Notes: generated from the letters alone by a model not told the origin. DNA of 64,000 nt from Chryseobacterium sp. Bi04 (GCF_918698085.1 NZ_CAKKLP010000005.1:124001-188000), one strand, 5' to 3'; shown: positions 9,094 to 19,393, counted from the stretch's first letter. A program made the numbers and translations.

Positions 9094-10269
9094 ATGAAAA
9101 AAATCGCTATTTTTTTGTTTACATCAATCATTGTTCAAAATCTGGGAGCGCAAAGTTTTATTCAGTCATATAAAGGCCGTGCTGATGCTGTTTCCCAAAC
9201 CAATATCATTAATAACCTTCAGGATTTTGCCAGTTATGGAATAAAAACAACAGGTTCACAAGCCAATACAGATGCTCTGAATTGGTTAAAAAGTAAATAT
9301 ACTTCTTATGGATATACTGCCAGCCAGATAGCAGAAGATCCTTTTACTTTTGTAGGCGGAAATTCAAAAAACTTGGTGATCACCAAAACCGGAACCGTTT
9401 ATCCAAACAAATATGTCATTATCTGCGGACATTTCGATACCATCAATGGTCCCGGGGTCAATGATAACGGCAGTGGTACTTCCATTATCCTGGAGGCTGC
9501 CAGAATATTGAAAGATGTTCCTACAGACTATTCTATCAAGTTCATTCATTTTTCAGGAGAAGAACAAGGGCTTGTAGGAAGCTATCATTATGCAGATAAT
9601 GTTGCATATCAGGGAAGTGCCCGTATGCTGGATATTAAAGTAGTCTTTAATCTTGACCAGGTAGGTGGCGTGATGGGAAATAATAACAATATTGTTTATT
9701 GTGATGAGGATCAAGGGGGTGACCCTGCCAATAATGCGGCATCTGCTGTAGTCACTCAGGAACTCAGAAACTGTACCGCTCTTTATTCTCCACTTCAAAC
9801 CGCTGTAGATCCTGCTGAAGATACAGATTATATCCCTTTTGAGCAAAAAGGATATATTATTACCGGCTTTTTTGAAAGAATAAGAAGTAGTTATCCACAT
9901 ACTTCCAGCGATACATTTAACAATACAGATCCTGTATATATTTATAATATCGGAAAAGCTGCCGTGGGAGCATTACAACATTTTGCTGTTGCCAGTACTC
10001 TATTGGGAACCAAGGAAAATGTTTCAAAAAATCCACTGGAAGCTATAAAAATATATCCTAATCCTGTAAAAGATATCATCAATATTGATCTTCCTGATTC
10101 TAAGATAAAAAATTTCAGCTTTGAAATCACTGATTTTCCCGGACGTTCTGTTTTAAAAACGACCAACGAAACAAAAATTAATGTTGCAAACCTGGAAAAT
10201 GGCGCTTATCTTGGAATTTTAAAAACTGCTGATCAAACTGTGGTAAGAAAAATTATGATCATGAGATAA
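9094..10269 (+). CDS. M28 family zinc metallopeptidase with T9SS sorting tail (copy 2)
   Basis: 391 residues with signal peptide MKKIAIFLFTSIIVQNLGAQ. The M28 metal and catalytic motifs VIICGHFDTI, NDNGSGTSIILEAAR and HFSGEEQGLVGS are intact. It ends with the sorting domain AIKIYPNPVKDIINID ... KIMIMR. It follows copy 1 by 62 bp with no obvious terminator between them, so the two may share a transcript. Closer in sequence to copy 3 than to copy 1, judged by shared stretches such as YCDEDQGG and LYSPLQTAVDPAE. Confidence 0.92.
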   Translation: MKKIAIFLFTSIIVQNLGAQSFIQSYKGRADAVSQTNIINNLQDFASYGIKTTGSQANTDALNWLKSKYTSYGYTASQIAEDPFTFVGGNSKNLVITKTGTVYPNKYVIICGHFDTINGPGVNDNGSGTSIILEAARILKDVPTDYSIKFIHFSGEEQGLVGSYHYADNVAYQGSARMLDIKVVFNLDQVGGVMGNNNNIVYCDEDQGGDPANNAASAVVTQELRNCTALYSPLQTAVDPAEDTDYIPFEQKGYIITGFFERIRSSYPHTSSDTFNNTDPVYIYNIGKAAVGALQHFAVASTLLGTKENVSKNPLEAIKIYPNPVKDIINIDLPDSKIKNFSFEITDFPGRSVLKTTNETKINVANLENGAYLGILKTADQTVVRKIMIMR

Positions 10270-10315
10270 AATTTCACTCATATTCTAACAAAATACAAGC
10301 TTTTAGCATATAAAG

Positions 10316-10342
10316 CCCTTTGAAATCGTTCAAAGGGTTTTT
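10316..10342 (+). terminator. Rho-independent terminator after M28 copy 2
   Basis: Perfect 8-bp stem CCCTTTGA / TCAAAGGG with a 6-nt loop, followed by TTTTT. It ends the copy 1-copy 2 transcript and makes copy 3 a separate unit. Confidence 0.85.
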
Positions 10343-10509
10343 ATTATTCTTATTTTTTGAGTTAAACATGAAATTTTACAAAGTACCATACAGGAACATG
10401 ATAAGTTCAGCATAATAAAACTGTATAAAATTTATGATATTTTTAAATTATTAAACACATCGTTGTGATTTATTTGCTACATTCGTATTTACAAACCATT
10501 ATATATAAT

Positions 10510-11679
10510 ATGAAAAAAATCACAACATTTTTATTGACTTCATTGGTCATACAGAGTATCGGAGCCCAATCTTTTATTCAGGCTTATAAAAACAGAGCTG
10601 ATATGGTTACCCAGGCCAATATTACTTCCAATCTTCAGGAATTCGGTAATTTAGGAATAAAGACCACCGGCTCACAGGCAAACAACAATACGCTGACCTG
10701 GATTAAAAACAAGTATACCTCTTACGGATATTCTGCCAGCCAAATTGTGGAAAGCTCCTTTACGTATGGATCAGCGAGTTCAAAGAATCTGATCATTACC
10801 AAAACAGGAACTCTTTATCCCAACAAATATGTCATTATCTGCGGACATTATGATACCATTAATGGTCCGGGTGTTAATGATAACGGCAGTGGTACTTCCA
10901 TTATCCTGGAAGCTGCCAGAATATTGAAAGACGTTCCTACAGAATACTCTATTAAATTTATTCACTTTTCAGGGGAAGAACAAGGTTTGGTAGGCAGCAG
11001 CCATTATGTGAATAATGTGGTATATCAGGGAGGTGTCCGCAAATTGGATATCAAACTTGTCTTTAACCTTGACCAGGTAGGTGGTGTAAAAGGAAATAAT
11101 AACAATACGGTGTATTGCGATGAGGATCAGGGTGGAGTTTCCTCCAACAATGCAGCTTCTGCCGCTGTAACCCAGCAGCTTAGAAATTGTACAGCACTCT
11201 ATTCGCCCCTTCAAACCGCTGTTGACCCGGCTGAAGCCACTGATTACATTCCTTTTGAACGAAAAGGAGAAGTGATTACCGGATTTTTTGAAAAAATAAG
11301 AAGTACCTATCCACATAGCAGTAAAGATACTTTTGCAAACGTAGACCCGGTTTATGTTTATAATATTGGAAAAGCTACTGTAGGCGCCTTACAACATTTT
11401 GCTACAGCTTCAGTAGCTTCAGCCAATAAGCAGGCTCCAACCAACACTCTGGAAGATGTAAAGATATACCCTAATCCGGCTAATGACATTTTACACGTTG
11501 AGCTCCCATCACCAACCACTAATTTCAGCTTTGAAATGACCAATCTGGTAGGAAGGTCATTACTTAAAACAAATAACGAAACCAAAATCAATGTTTCTAC
11601 ACTTCAAAAAGGAATGTATATCGGCATTTTAAAAGTAGGTGATCAAACCCTTGTCAAAAATATATTGATAGACAGGTAA
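10510..11679 (+). CDS. M28 family zinc metallopeptidase with T9SS sorting tail (copy 3)
   Basis: 389 residues from the ATG at 10510, where MKKITTFLLTSLVIQSIGAQ forms a signal peptide. A GTG 45 bases upstream would add a non-signal-like extension and is rejected. The M28 motifs VIICGHYDTI, NDNGSGTSIILEAAR and HFSGEEQGLVGS are complete, and the T9SS tail DVKIYPNPANDILHVE ... GILKVGDQTLVKNILI is present. It is a separate transcription unit, set off by terminators on both sides. Confidence 0.92.
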   Translation: MKKITTFLLTSLVIQSIGAQSFIQAYKNRADMVTQANITSNLQEFGNLGIKTTGSQANNNTLTWIKNKYTSYGYSASQIVESSFTYGSASSKNLIITKTGTLYPNKYVIICGHYDTINGPGVNDNGSGTSIILEAARILKDVPTEYSIKFIHFSGEEQGLVGSSHYVNNVVYQGGVRKLDIKLVFNLDQVGGVKGNNNNTVYCDEDQGGVSSNNAASAAVTQQLRNCTALYSPLQTAVDPAEATDYIPFERKGEVITGFFEKIRSTYPHSSKDTFANVDPVYVYNIGKATVGALQHFATASVASANKQAPTNTLEDVKIYPNPANDILHVELPSPTTNFSFEMTNLVGRSLLKTNNETKINVSTLQKGMYIGILKVGDQTLVKNILIDR

Positions 11680-11708
11680 TTTAATCTTATGTCTAATATA
11701 AAAAGCAA

Positions 11709-11733
11709 AGCCAACTTATGAAAGTTGGCTTTT
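11709..11733 (+). terminator. Rho-independent terminator after M28 copy 3
   Basis: Perfect 9-bp stem AGCCAACTT / AAGTTGGCT with an ATGA loop and a short T run. Confidence 0.85.
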
Positions 11734-11791
11734 GTTATGATGGTTATTTTCTTGTGCTACCATTATTTCACGATCTAGCAGAGCATTTTTA

Positions 11792-11932
11792 TTAAACTGA
11801 TAATAATTTATTCTTCATTAAAGCATTAAAAATAGCGCCAATAATAAACATCGGTACTAAAATTCCTATAGTAGAATATTTAACAATATTCACAATCTCG
11901 TTTGTACTTAGATTCAAATTATTTAGTTTCAT
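11792..11932 (-). CDS. Possible small membrane peptide (46 aa)
   Basis: An ATG-initiated frame encodes a 14-residue polar N-terminus (MKLNNLNLSTNEIV) and then one hydrophobic helix (STIGILVPMFIIGAIFNALM) with a positive end. Third positions are A/T-rich, as in real genes here. The architecture is that of a single-pass membrane peptide or a bacteriocin-like precursor. It starts 10 nt after the stop of the fragment at 11943-12086. There is no family recognition; coding status is plausible but unproven. Confidence 0.4.
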   Translation of the reverse strand: MKLNNLNLSTNEIVNIVKYSTIGILVPMFIIGAIFNALMKNKLLSV

Positions 11933-11942
11933 ATTTTATTTA

Positions 11943-12086
11943 CTATTTATTCTCTTTTACATCATTTATTTTCTCGTAGAAGTAGTTTTGTACTGCTGTG
12001 ATATATTTTCCAGAAAGCGAATACTTTTGAGCAATACCAAGCAATACTACATCATTACATAATGAAGTAAAATTTTCGCTAATACT
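11943..12086 (-). pseudogene. Short coding-like fragment without start codon
   Basis: A 47-codon open stretch bounded by a stop at its 5' end and lacking an in-frame ATG. It reads SISENFTSLCNDVVLLGIAQ and ends EKINDVKENK. Composition is protein-like, so it may be the 3' remnant of a lost gene or a gene using a TTG start. It lies directly upstream of the small membrane peptide frame. Confidence 0.3.
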
Positions 12087-12130
12087 TTAATTTGTATGTT
12101 TAGTCTTTCAAATCAACATACAAACATCGA

Positions 12131-12384
12131 ACCTGTTTAAACTTTTTATTTTAACCCCAAATCGAAGATTCGACGTAGTCAAAAGCCACAAAGTTTCTTG
12201 GACACTTTAATAAAGCTGTAAAAAATAAGCTTACTAAAGCTCATATAAGTTTTAAAAAAATCAAAGATTTTTTGCTTACGTGTACTTTTTATTTTCAATC
12301 GGTTTAAACTTAAAATAAACTAAAGTGTTTATAGCGTTTCACTAAGCTTTTGTTACTAAATTTTTAATTAGTTTAAACAAGCTT
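12131..12384 (+). repeat. Dispersed nested-palindrome intergenic repeat, copy A
   Basis: About 254 bp bounded by imperfect terminal inverted repeats (CCTGTTTAAAC at the left, GTTTAAACAAG at the right). Landmarks shared with the copies at 38.9 and 46.5 kb are ATCGAAGATTCGACGTAGTC, CACAAAGTTTCTTG, a central AATCAAAGATTTTT hairpin and GCTTACGTGTACTTTTTATT. Inverted pairs such as ACACTTTA / TAAAGTGT are nested inside. It has no open frame. The element looks MITE-like or like a structured RNA/DNA element. It sits downstream of the his operon. Confidence 0.8.
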
Positions 12385-12389
12385 ATCAT

Positions 12390-12418
12390 AAAAAAACCTT
12401 TGAAAAATTTCAAAGGTT
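12390..12418 (-). terminator. Terminator of the his operon
   Basis: Read on the minus strand, AACCTTTGAAA / TTTCAAAGGTT forms a perfect 11-bp stem followed by seven T. It begins right at the hisIE stop codon. Confidence 0.85.
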
Positions 12419-13006
12419 TCATCGGTTTCTGTTTTGGAGAACATCTTCTATTTCTTCCAAAGTAAATCCTTTGGCTTTCAGTAAAATTAAGAAGTGATAG
12501 ATTAAGTCGGCAGCTTCATTTTTAAAAAGCTCTGCATTATTATCTTTAGCTTCAATTACCAGCTCTACCGCTTCCTCACCTACTTTTTGAGCCACTTTAT
12601 TAATTCCCCTCTGGTATAGTGAATAGGTATAAGATTCTTCTGAGCGGCTGTCAATCCTTTGGGATATCTTTTCTTCAAGCTCATATAGAAATCCTTTGGG
12701 ATCCTTATTTCCAAAACAACTGAAGCTTCCGGTATGGCAGACCACATTCCGCGGGATCACTTTTATTAAAATAGTATCCTGATCACAGTCTAGGCTGATA
12801 TCTTTTACTGTTAAAAAATTACCGGACTCTTCGCCTTTTGTCCAGAGCCTGTTTTTGGAACGGCTAAAGAAGGTAACAACGCCCTCTTTTTTTGTTTTTT
12901 CAAGGGCTTCTTCATTCATATACCCCAGCATTAAAACCTGAAGTGTTATATGGTCCTGGATAACAACTGGAATAAGCCCATTGCTTTTATCAAACTTAAT
13001 TTTCAT
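12419..13006 (-). CDS. hisIE: Bifunctional phosphoribosyl-AMP cyclohydrolase / phosphoribosyl-ATP pyrophosphatase
   Basis: 195 residues. The N-terminal domain (to about residue 105) is PRA-CH, with WTKGEESGN, metal-binding DCDQD and CHTGSFSCF. The C-terminal domain from about 110 is PRA-PH, with a helical region and [15 protein letters not shown]. It performs steps 2 and 3 of histidine synthesis: pyrophosphate loss from PR-ATP, then ring opening of PR-AMP. Last gene of the operon; its start overlaps the hisF stop by 4 bp. Confidence 0.96.
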   Translation of the reverse strand: MKIKFDKSNGLIPVVIQDHITLQVLMLGYMNEEALEKTKKEGVVTFFSRSKNRLWTKGEESGNFLTVKDISLDCDQDTILIKVIPRNVVCHTGSFSCFGNKDPKGFLYELEEKISQRIDSRSEESYTYSLYQRGINKVAQKVGEEAVELVIEAKDNNAELFKNEAADLIYHFLILLKAKGFTLEEIEDVLQNRNR

Positions 13007-13761
13007 CTTACGTTAATTTTTTTAGATTTTAATAATTCTTTCAAGTCCATAATTCCGATTTCATTAAAATGAAAAACACTGGCTGCCAAGGCTCCTGTAG
13101 CCCTTGTTTCATTAAAGACTTTAAGAAAATCATCAGCATTTCCAGCTCCTCCCGAGGCAATGACCGGAATACCCACATTTTCAGAAACCAGTTTTGTAAT
13201 CCGGAGATCAAAACCGTTTTTTGTTCCATCACCATCCATAGAGGTTAAAAGGATTTCCCCAGCTCCCAAAGATTCTGCTTCTTTCGCCCAGTCCAGCGTC
13301 ATCCACTCTGTTTTTTCGCGCCCTCCTTTTATATGCACCCAATCAACATTTCCTGCTAACCGGGTATCAATTGCTACCACAACACATTGACTGCCGAATT
13401 CTTTAGCCAGCGTAGAGATGAGTTGTGGATTTTTAACTGCGGAAGAATTGATGCTGATCTTATCCGCACCTGCTTCCAGGAGCTTCCTGACATCCGCCAC
13501 AGAAGAAATTCCACCTCCTACGGTAAAAGGGATACTCAGTTCGTTACCTATCTTTTTTACCAGTTCTACAAATGTTTTCCTTTCTTCAATGGTGGCCGTA
13601 ATATCCAGAAAAACAAGTTCATCAGCTCCTTCCTGTTCATATTTTACAGCCAGCTCTACAGGATCTCCGGCATTGCGAAGTCCTTCAAAGTTCACCCCTT
13701 TCACCGTTGAACCCTCTTTAATATCCAAACATGGAATAATTCTTTTTTTAAGCATTTTCAA
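13003..13761 (-). CDS. hisF: Imidazole glycerol phosphate synthase, cyclase subunit
   Basis: 252 residues, a TIM barrel with the conserved start [14 protein letters not shown] (catalytic Asp), [27 protein letters not shown] (second catalytic Asp) and PVIASGGAG phosphate site. It uses ammonia delivered by HisH to make IGP and AICAR from PRFAR. The start may be the second ATG at 13755. The gene overlaps hisA upstream by 14 bp, which suggests translational coupling. Confidence 0.97.
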   Translation of the reverse strand: MKMLKKRIIPCLDIKEGSTVKGVNFEGLRNAGDPVELAVKYEQEGADELVFLDITATIEERKTFVELVKKIGNELSIPFTVGGGISSVADVRKLLEAGADKISINSSAVKNPQLISTLAKEFGSQCVVVAIDTRLAGNVDWVHIKGGREKTEWMTLDWAKEAESLGAGEILLTSMDGDGTKNGFDLRITKLVSENVGIPVIASGGAGNADDFLKVFNETRATGALAASVFHFNEIGIMDLKELLKSKKINVR

Positions 13762-14470
13762 TAAAGTTCTGAAGTTGTTGTAAGCTTATTTTCCCCTCGT
13801 AAATGGCTTTTCCGATAATAGTCCCGGAACATCCGATATCTTTCATTTTATAGACGTCTTTGATGCCCGAAATGCCACCGCTTGCCGTAAGCTGTATCGC
13901 TGTTTTATATAAAATTTCGATATACAGTCCTGTAGAAGGACCTTCCAGCATGCCGTCCTTGGCAATATCGGTACATATGGCATTCTGAATTCCCTTGTTC
14001 TGATATTGAAGAATAAAATCAATAATATCTTTATCACTTTCTTCCTGCCATCCGGAGGTTTTAATCTTCCTGTTGTCACAGTCTGCACCCAGGATGATTT
14101 TCTCAGTACCATATTTTTCAATCATTCCAAAACAGAATTCAGGATCCTGAACGGCAATGCTTCCTAATGTAATCTGCTGTGCTCCGGAACTGAATGCGGT
14201 TTCAATATCCTCCTTAGTCTTCAACCCTCCTCCAAAATCAATATGAAGGGAGGTTGCTCCGGCAATGTCTTCCAACACTTTCTGATTGACAATATGCTTT
14301 GATTTTGCCCCGTCAAGATCTACCAGGTGAAGAAACCTGATCCCAAAACTTTCAAACTCTTTGGCAACTTCCACAGGGTTTTCGTTGTATATCTTTTTTG
14401 TACTGTAATCTCCTTTTGACAGACGTACACATTTTCCTTCAATAATATCAATGGCTGGAATAATTTTCAT
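13748..14470 (-). CDS. hisA: ProFAR isomerase (HisA)
   Basis: 240 residues, (beta/alpha)8 barrel related to HisF. Motifs: [19 protein letters not shown] (catalytic Asp), [34 protein letters not shown] (second Asp) and ASGGISG. It catalyses the Amadori rearrangement of ProFAR to PRFAR. It lies 2 bp downstream of hisH and overlaps hisF. Confidence 0.97.
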   Translation of the reverse strand: MKIIPAIDIIEGKCVRLSKGDYSTKKIYNENPVEVAKEFESFGIRFLHLVDLDGAKSKHIVNQKVLEDIAGATSLHIDFGGGLKTKEDIETAFSSGAQQITLGSIAVQDPEFCFGMIEKYGTEKIILGADCDNRKIKTSGWQEESDKDIIDFILQYQNKGIQNAICTDIAKDGMLEGPSTGLYIEILYKTAIQLTASGGISGIKDVYKMKDIGCSGTIIGKAIYEGKISLQQLQNFIENA

Positions 14471-14472
14471 GG

Positions 14473-15051
14473 TTATAGCTTAATAAAGTTAATTAATATT
14501 TGATTTCCTATTCCACCGGATTTTTCCGGGTGAAACTGTACGGCATAGAAATTATCCTTTTGCAAAGACGAACTGAACGGCAGGATATAATCACACACTG
14601 AAGTCGTAAAGTCAGACAGCTCACAATAATAGCTGTGGACAAAATAAACATCATCATTCCTTTCAATACCTAAAAAAAGAGATGATGCCTGGTCTGAAAC
14701 CGTATTCCAGCCCATATGAGGAACTAAATCTGCGGGGGGAAACCGTTTTACATTCACATTAAAAATTCCCATCCCCCGAATATCTCCTTCTTCATTATCT
14801 CCACACATCAGCTGCATTCCCAGACAAATTCCCAAAACAGGCTGCTTAAGGCTTGGAATAAGTATATCAAGCCCTTTCTCCTTAAGCAGTTTCATAGTAG
14901 AAGAAGCTTCACCTACCCCCGGAAAAATAACTTTATCCGCTTTTACAATCTGCTCCGGATCATCTGTAATTACAGAATCTACCTTCAGCCTGTTCAGTGC
15001 ATTTTGAACTGAGCTTACATTGCCTCCGTTATATTTTATTATGGCTATCAT
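14473..15051 (-). CDS. hisH: Imidazole glycerol phosphate synthase, glutaminase subunit
   Basis: 192 residues, class I glutamine amidotransferase. The nucleophile Cys lies in [10 protein letters not shown], the oxyanion strand in FPGVGEA and the His-Glu pair in VQFHPEKSG. It supplies ammonia to HisF through the subunit tunnel. Gene spacing of 2 bp on each side supports one operon. Confidence 0.97.
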   Translation of the reverse strand: MIAIIKYNGGNVSSVQNALNRLKVDSVITDDPEQIVKADKVIFPGVGEASSTMKLLKEKGLDILIPSLKQPVLGICLGMQLMCGDNEEGDIRGMGIFNVNVKRFPPADLVPHMGWNTVSDQASSLFLGIERNDDVYFVHSYYCELSDFTTSVCDYILPFSSSLQKDNFYAVQFHPEKSGGIGNQILINFIKL

Positions 15052-15053
15052 GA

Positions 15054-16148
15054 TTATAAACTTCCTTTTGTAGAAGGTAAATTATAGCTGGTATCAGATT
15101 GGTTTACGGCCATTTTAACGGCCTTTGCAAATGCTTTGAAAACAGATTCTATTTTGTGGTGCTCATTGGTTCCTTCCGCTTTGATATTCAGATTTGATTT
15201 TGAAGCGTCTGTAAAAGATTTAAAAAAGTGCGAGAACATTTCTGTTGGTACATCGCCAATTTTCTCTCTTTTAAATTCTGCATCCCATACCAGCCAGGAT
15301 CTTCCTCCAAAATCTATAGCCACTTGCGCAAGGCAATCATCCATAGGCAGTAAAAATCCATATCTTTCAATTCCTTTTTTCTTACCTAAAGCTTTTATAA
15401 CGGCTTCTCCCAATACAATTCCGGTGTCTTCTATCGTATGGTGTTCGTCCACCTTAAGATCTCCGTCTACTTTTATGGTAAGATCTATATTTCCGTGTCT
15501 GGCAATCTGCTCCAGCATGTGATCGAAAAAGTGTAATCCTGTAGAAATTTCGGAGTTTCCGCTTCCATCCAAATTGATTTCAATTTCAATTTCTGTTTCA
15601 TTTGTTTTTCTGGATACTTTGGCTCTTCTCATTCCCTGCTTTAAAAACTGATAGATCTCTGCCCACTGTGTAGTAGTAAGCGCAGATTCATTATTAAAGT
15701 CATTATTAAGATAAATCGCCTTACATCCCAAATTTAAAGCCAGTTGCACATCACTACTTCTATCACCAATTACATATGAATTTTCCAGATCATAATTTCC
15801 GTAGATATATTTTCCAAGCAGTCCAACACCCGGTTTCCGGGTAGGCAGGTTCTCATGCTCAAAGCTTTTGTCTATTATAATATCACTAAAAAAAATCCCT
15901 TCGTTTTCGAAAGCTCTCACCATTTTTTCATGAGGTTTTATAAAATCTTCGAAAGGAAAACTTTCTGTTCCCAGCCCATCCTGATTGGTTACCATCACCA
16001 GTTCATAATCCAGTTCATTGGCTATTTTGGAAAGGTTCTGAAACACTCCAGGGTAAAATTCAAGTTTCTCCAAAGAATCCACCTGAAAGTCTGTGGGAGG
16101 TTCAATAATCAGTGTTCCGTCGCGGTCTATAAAAAGCACTTTTTTCAT
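15054..16148 (-). CDS. hisB: Bifunctional histidinol-phosphatase / imidazoleglycerol-phosphate dehydratase
   Basis: 364 residues. The N-terminal HAD phosphatase (to about 165) has [18 protein letters not shown] and [10 protein letters not shown]. The IGPD domain (about 175-364) has the metal-binding histidines in [24 protein letters not shown] and [12 protein letters not shown]. It covers two steps of the pathway, so no separate hisN is needed. It overlaps hisC by 4 bp. Confidence 0.97.
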   Translation of the reverse strand: MKKVLFIDRDGTLIIEPPTDFQVDSLEKLEFYPGVFQNLSKIANELDYELVMVTNQDGLGTESFPFEDFIKPHEKMVRAFENEGIFFSDIIIDKSFEHENLPTRKPGVGLLGKYIYGNYDLENSYVIGDRSSDVQLALNLGCKAIYLNNDFNNESALTTTQWAEIYQFLKQGMRRAKVSRKTNETEIEIEINLDGSGNSEISTGLHFFDHMLEQIARHGNIDLTIKVDGDLKVDEHHTIEDTGIVLGEAVIKALGKKKGIERYGFLLPMDDCLAQVAIDFGGRSWLVWDAEFKREKIGDVPTEMFSHFFKSFTDASKSNLNIKAEGTNEHHKIESVFKAFAKAVKMAVNQSDTSYNLPSTKGSL

Positions 16149-17176
16149 AATTGAATATTTTTTAAAACGGTAATCAGCATTTCATTTTCTTTACGGTTTC
16201 CGATGTTGATTCTGATACATCCGGGAATTGCAGGATCTCTTTTACTCGTTAGAATTTCATTTTCCAGCATTCTGTCATAAACGCCGTCTACATTTTTCAG
16301 TTCAATCAAAAAGAAATTGGCATCCGTAGGAAAGACTTTTGAGATACAAGCCACCTCTTTAAACTGTTCTTTAAGCCATATTCTTTCTTTTAAAATATTG
16401 TTTACGTTTTCTGTGAGTCTGTCTTCATTACCAATCGTTTCCAAAATCAGCTGCTGGCTTAAAGAGTTCACATTATAAGGTGCTTTTACCGTATTAATAA
16501 GGCTAGTAATTTCTTCAGAAGCATAGGCCATTCCTACTCTTGCTCCTGCCGTACCCCAGGCTTTAGAAAAGGTCTGCAAAACAATCAGATTAGGATACTG
16601 ATCAAGGAGTTCCACGCTTGATCTGTTTTTAGAAAATTCAATATAGGCTTCATCCACTACCACAATTCCGTCAAAATTCTGAATATAAAACTCAATATCT
16701 TCTATACTGTTTCCTGTCGGATTATTGGGTGAGCACAGAAAGAATATTTTGATGGGCTGTTCCTGTATAATTTTTAAAAAATCATCTTTTACAATTTCAA
16801 AATTTTCATCCAGATCCAACTTCAATACTTTATTTTCATTGATCGCTGCATAGAAACCATACATGGCAAAAGAAGGGTTCATCATGAGTATCGAATCTTT
16901 TTTAGGTTCGCAAAAAACTTTAATAATCAAATCAATAAGCTCATCGCTCCCATTTCCAACAGCAATCTGTGAAGGAGATACTTTTTTAAGACCCGCCAAT
17001 TTATTTTTAAGTTTTTTCTGTGTAGAATCCGGGTAACGGTTAAATTCTCCAAACGGGCTTTCATTGGCATCCAGCAGCACAGGGCTGCTAAATTCATTAT
17101 GATCCCTGAAACTGATGTAAGGCTGTAGCTTTAAAATATTATCCCGTACTAAAGTAGTTATATTCATATTTTTCAT
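16145..17176 (-). CDS. hisC: Histidinol-phosphate aminotransferase
   Basis: 343 residues, class I/II PLP aminotransferase. Motifs: [44 protein letters not shown] and the PLP lysine in [16 protein letters not shown]. It converts imidazole-acetol phosphate to histidinol phosphate. The start may be an ATG nine bases further in (MNITTLV). Confidence 0.96.
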   Translation of the reverse strand: MKNMNITTLVRDNILKLQPYISFRDHNEFSSPVLLDANESPFGEFNRYPDSTQKKLKNKLAGLKKVSPSQIAVGNGSDELIDLIIKVFCEPKKDSILMMNPSFAMYGFYAAINENKVLKLDLDENFEIVKDDFLKIIQEQPIKIFFLCSPNNPTGNSIEDIEFYIQNFDGIVVVDEAYIEFSKNRSSVELLDQYPNLIVLQTFSKAWGTAGARVGMAYASEEITSLINTVKAPYNVNSLSQQLILETIGNEDRLTENVNNILKERIWLKEQFKEVACISKVFPTDANFFLIELKNVDGVYDRMLENEILTSKRDPAIPGCIRINIGNRKENEMLITVLKNIQL

Positions 17177-17177
17177 T

Positions 17178-18455
17178 TTATCGTTTTAATCTTATTGATA
17201 CTGCATTTTTGTGGGCAAAGAGTCCCTCTGCTTCTGCCATGAGTTCTATTGTTTTCCCTAAATTCTGAAGTCCTTCTTCAGATAGATGCTGGAATGTTAT
17301 TTTTTTAACAAAACTATCCAGAGAAACCCCGCTGTAGTTCCTTGCATATGCGTTTGTCGGCAACGTGTGATTGGTTCCGCTGGCGTAATCTCCTGCACTC
17401 TCACAAGAGTAATTTCCTAAGAAAACCGACCCTGCATTCTGGACCATTGGAATATATTTTTTGAAATCCTTTATTGCTAAAATAAGGTGTTCCGGGGCAT
17501 AGAGATTGCTGAACTCAATGGCTTCATCTAAAGAATTGACCAGAATAAAACAACTGTTTTCCAATGCCCTTCCCGCCATTTCATTTCTTGGTAATTTTTT
17601 GATTTGATGATCAATGGCCTCAATGGTCTCATTGAAAACTTTAAGGTCGGTAGCTACGAAAATCACCTGACTGTCACTGCCGTGCTCAGCCTGTGAAAGC
17701 AGGTCTGCAGCACAGAAATCCGGCACAGCTTGCTCATCCGCAATTACAAGAACCTCACTTGGCCCTGCAGGCATATCAATGGCTGCCCCATACCGTTGGG
17801 CATATTCTTTGGCAGCGACCACAAACTGATTTCCAGGTCCGAAAATTTTATACACCTTTGGAATACTCTTCGTTCCTAACGTCATGGCAGCAATAGCCTG
17901 AGCTCCTCCGGTTTTAAAAACTTTGGATATTCCGCACAGTTTTGCCGTATAAAGAATTGCAGGATTTACATTTCCGTTTTTATCCGGTGGTGTGCAGAGG
18001 ATAACTTCCTTACATCCAGCCAGATTAGCAGGTATAGCAAGCATTAAAACCGTGGAGAATAAAGGAGCTGTTCCTCCCGGAATATAAATCCCTATTTTTT
18101 CAACTGCGCGATTTTCTCTCCAGCAAACAACTCCTTTTGTTGTTTCAATCTTTTGAACTTCCTGCTTCTGCGATTCGTGGAACTGAAAGATATTTTCTTT
18201 TGCCTGCTGAATAGCTTTCTTCAACTCACTGTTAACCAGCTTTTCAGCTTCTTCAATTTCCGGTTCTGAAACAATGACACCATCAGTTTCTGCCTGATCA
18301 AATTTTTTATTAAATGCAAGAAGTGCCTGATCTCCATTTTTTTCAACTTCCTCAAATATTTCAGCAATAAGCCCTGAAATTTCTGCTCTTTCAAAAACGG
18401 GACGCTGTACTAAATCTGCCCATATATTTTTCTTAGGATATCTGTATATTTTCAT
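17178..18455 (-). CDS. hisD: Histidinol dehydrogenase
   Basis: 425 residues, normal family length. Motifs: YIPGGTAPLFSTVLM, GPGNQFVVAAKEYAQR, GPSEVLVIADEQAVPDF, DLLSQAEHG (zinc/catalytic region), YAPEHLIL and GTNHTLPT. It oxidises histidinol to histidine in two NAD-dependent steps. It lies 11 bp downstream of hisG. Confidence 0.97.
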   Translation of the reverse strand: MKIYRYPKKNIWADLVQRPVFERAEISGLIAEIFEEVEKNGDQALLAFNKKFDQAETDGVIVSEPEIEEAEKLVNSELKKAIQQAKENIFQFHESQKQEVQKIETTKGVVCWRENRAVEKIGIYIPGGTAPLFSTVLMLAIPANLAGCKEVILCTPPDKNGNVNPAILYTAKLCGISKVFKTGGAQAIAAMTLGTKSIPKVYKIFGPGNQFVVAAKEYAQRYGAAIDMPAGPSEVLVIADEQAVPDFCAADLLSQAEHGSDSQVIFVATDLKVFNETIEAIDHQIKKLPRNEMAGRALENSCFILVNSLDEAIEFSNLYAPEHLILAIKDFKKYIPMVQNAGSVFLGNYSCESAGDYASGTNHTLPTNAYARNYSGVSLDSFVKKITFQHLSEEGLQNLGKTIELMAEAEGLFAHKNAVSIRLKR

Positions 18456-18466
18456 AGGTATGTGTT

Positions 18467-19324
18467 TTAAATGACCATTTTATCGATTGGAATAATAAGT
18501 ATGTCCTGGGCTCCGTTTTCTTTCAGCTCGTCAATAACATCCCAAAATCTTTCTTCATCAATCACAGAATGAATACTGCTCCATCCTTCTTCTGCCAGAG
18601 GGATTACCGTAGGGCTTTTAAGAACAGGCAGAACACCTGCTACTTTTCCGATTTTTTCATTAGGAACATTCATCAGGATATACTTTGATTTCTTTGCCTT
18701 TAAAACAGCCTTGATTCTGAATAAAAGCTTTTCGAGAATAGCTTCTTTATCCTGCGACAGTTGAGGGGTTTGGGCAAGCACTGCTTCCGATTTGAGAAGG
18801 CTGACGGTTTCTCTTAATCCGTTCTTAAACAAAGTACTTCCAGAACTTACTATGTCACAGATCCCATCTGCCAGACCAATGTTAGGTGCAATTTCTACAG
18901 AACCCGAAATGATGTGTATATCTGAAGTAATTCCTTTTTTTTCTAAGAAAGTCTTTAGGGTATTGGGATAGGAGGTTGCTATTTTTCGTCCTTGAAAATA
19001 AGAGAGTTCATCGGTTTCCACCTCTTTGGGAACAGCAAGGGAAACCCTGCACTTGGAAAAGCCAAGCTGCTGGATGATCCGGATGTCTTTTCCTTTTTCT
19101 ATCAAAAGATTTTCACCTACGATAGCGATATCCACTACCCCGTCTTCAAGATACTGAGGAATGTCTGAATTTCGCAGGTACATGATTTCCATCGGAAAAT
19201 TATCTACCGAAACTTTAAGCTGGTCTTTACCGTTGTTGACAAATATTCCGCAGTCTTTGAGAAGCTGTAAAGATTCTTCGTAGAGCCGGCCGCTTTTCTG
19301 GATTGCAATTTTTATTTTACTCAT
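18467..19324 (-). CDS. hisG: ATP phosphoribosyltransferase, long form
   Basis: 285 residues, so the long HisG form with a C-terminal ACT-like regulatory domain (after about residue 215); no HisZ partner is expected. Motifs: IAIQKSGRLYEESL, DIAIVGENLLIE and ADGICDIVSSGSTLFKNGL. It catalyses the committed first step, PRPP plus ATP to PR-ATP, and in this form is normally feedback-inhibited by histidine. First structural gene after the leader peptide and attenuator. Confidence 0.97.
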   Translation of the reverse strand: MSKIKIAIQKSGRLYEESLQLLKDCGIFVNNGKDQLKVSVDNFPMEIMYLRNSDIPQYLEDGVVDIAIVGENLLIEKGKDIRIIQQLGFSKCRVSLAVPKEVETDELSYFQGRKIATSYPNTLKTFLEKKGITSDIHIISGSVEIAPNIGLADGICDIVSSGSTLFKNGLRETVSLLKSEAVLAQTPQLSQDKEAILEKLLFRIKAVLKAKKSKYILMNVPNEKIGKVAGVLPVLKSPTVIPLAEEGWSSIHSVIDEERFWDVIDELKENGAQDILIIPIDKMVI

Positions 19325-19393
19325 TTCGTCTTTTTTGAGTCCGAGTAAATAAAAACTGATTGATTGGAATTTCTGAGGTGAATTCAGGAAACA

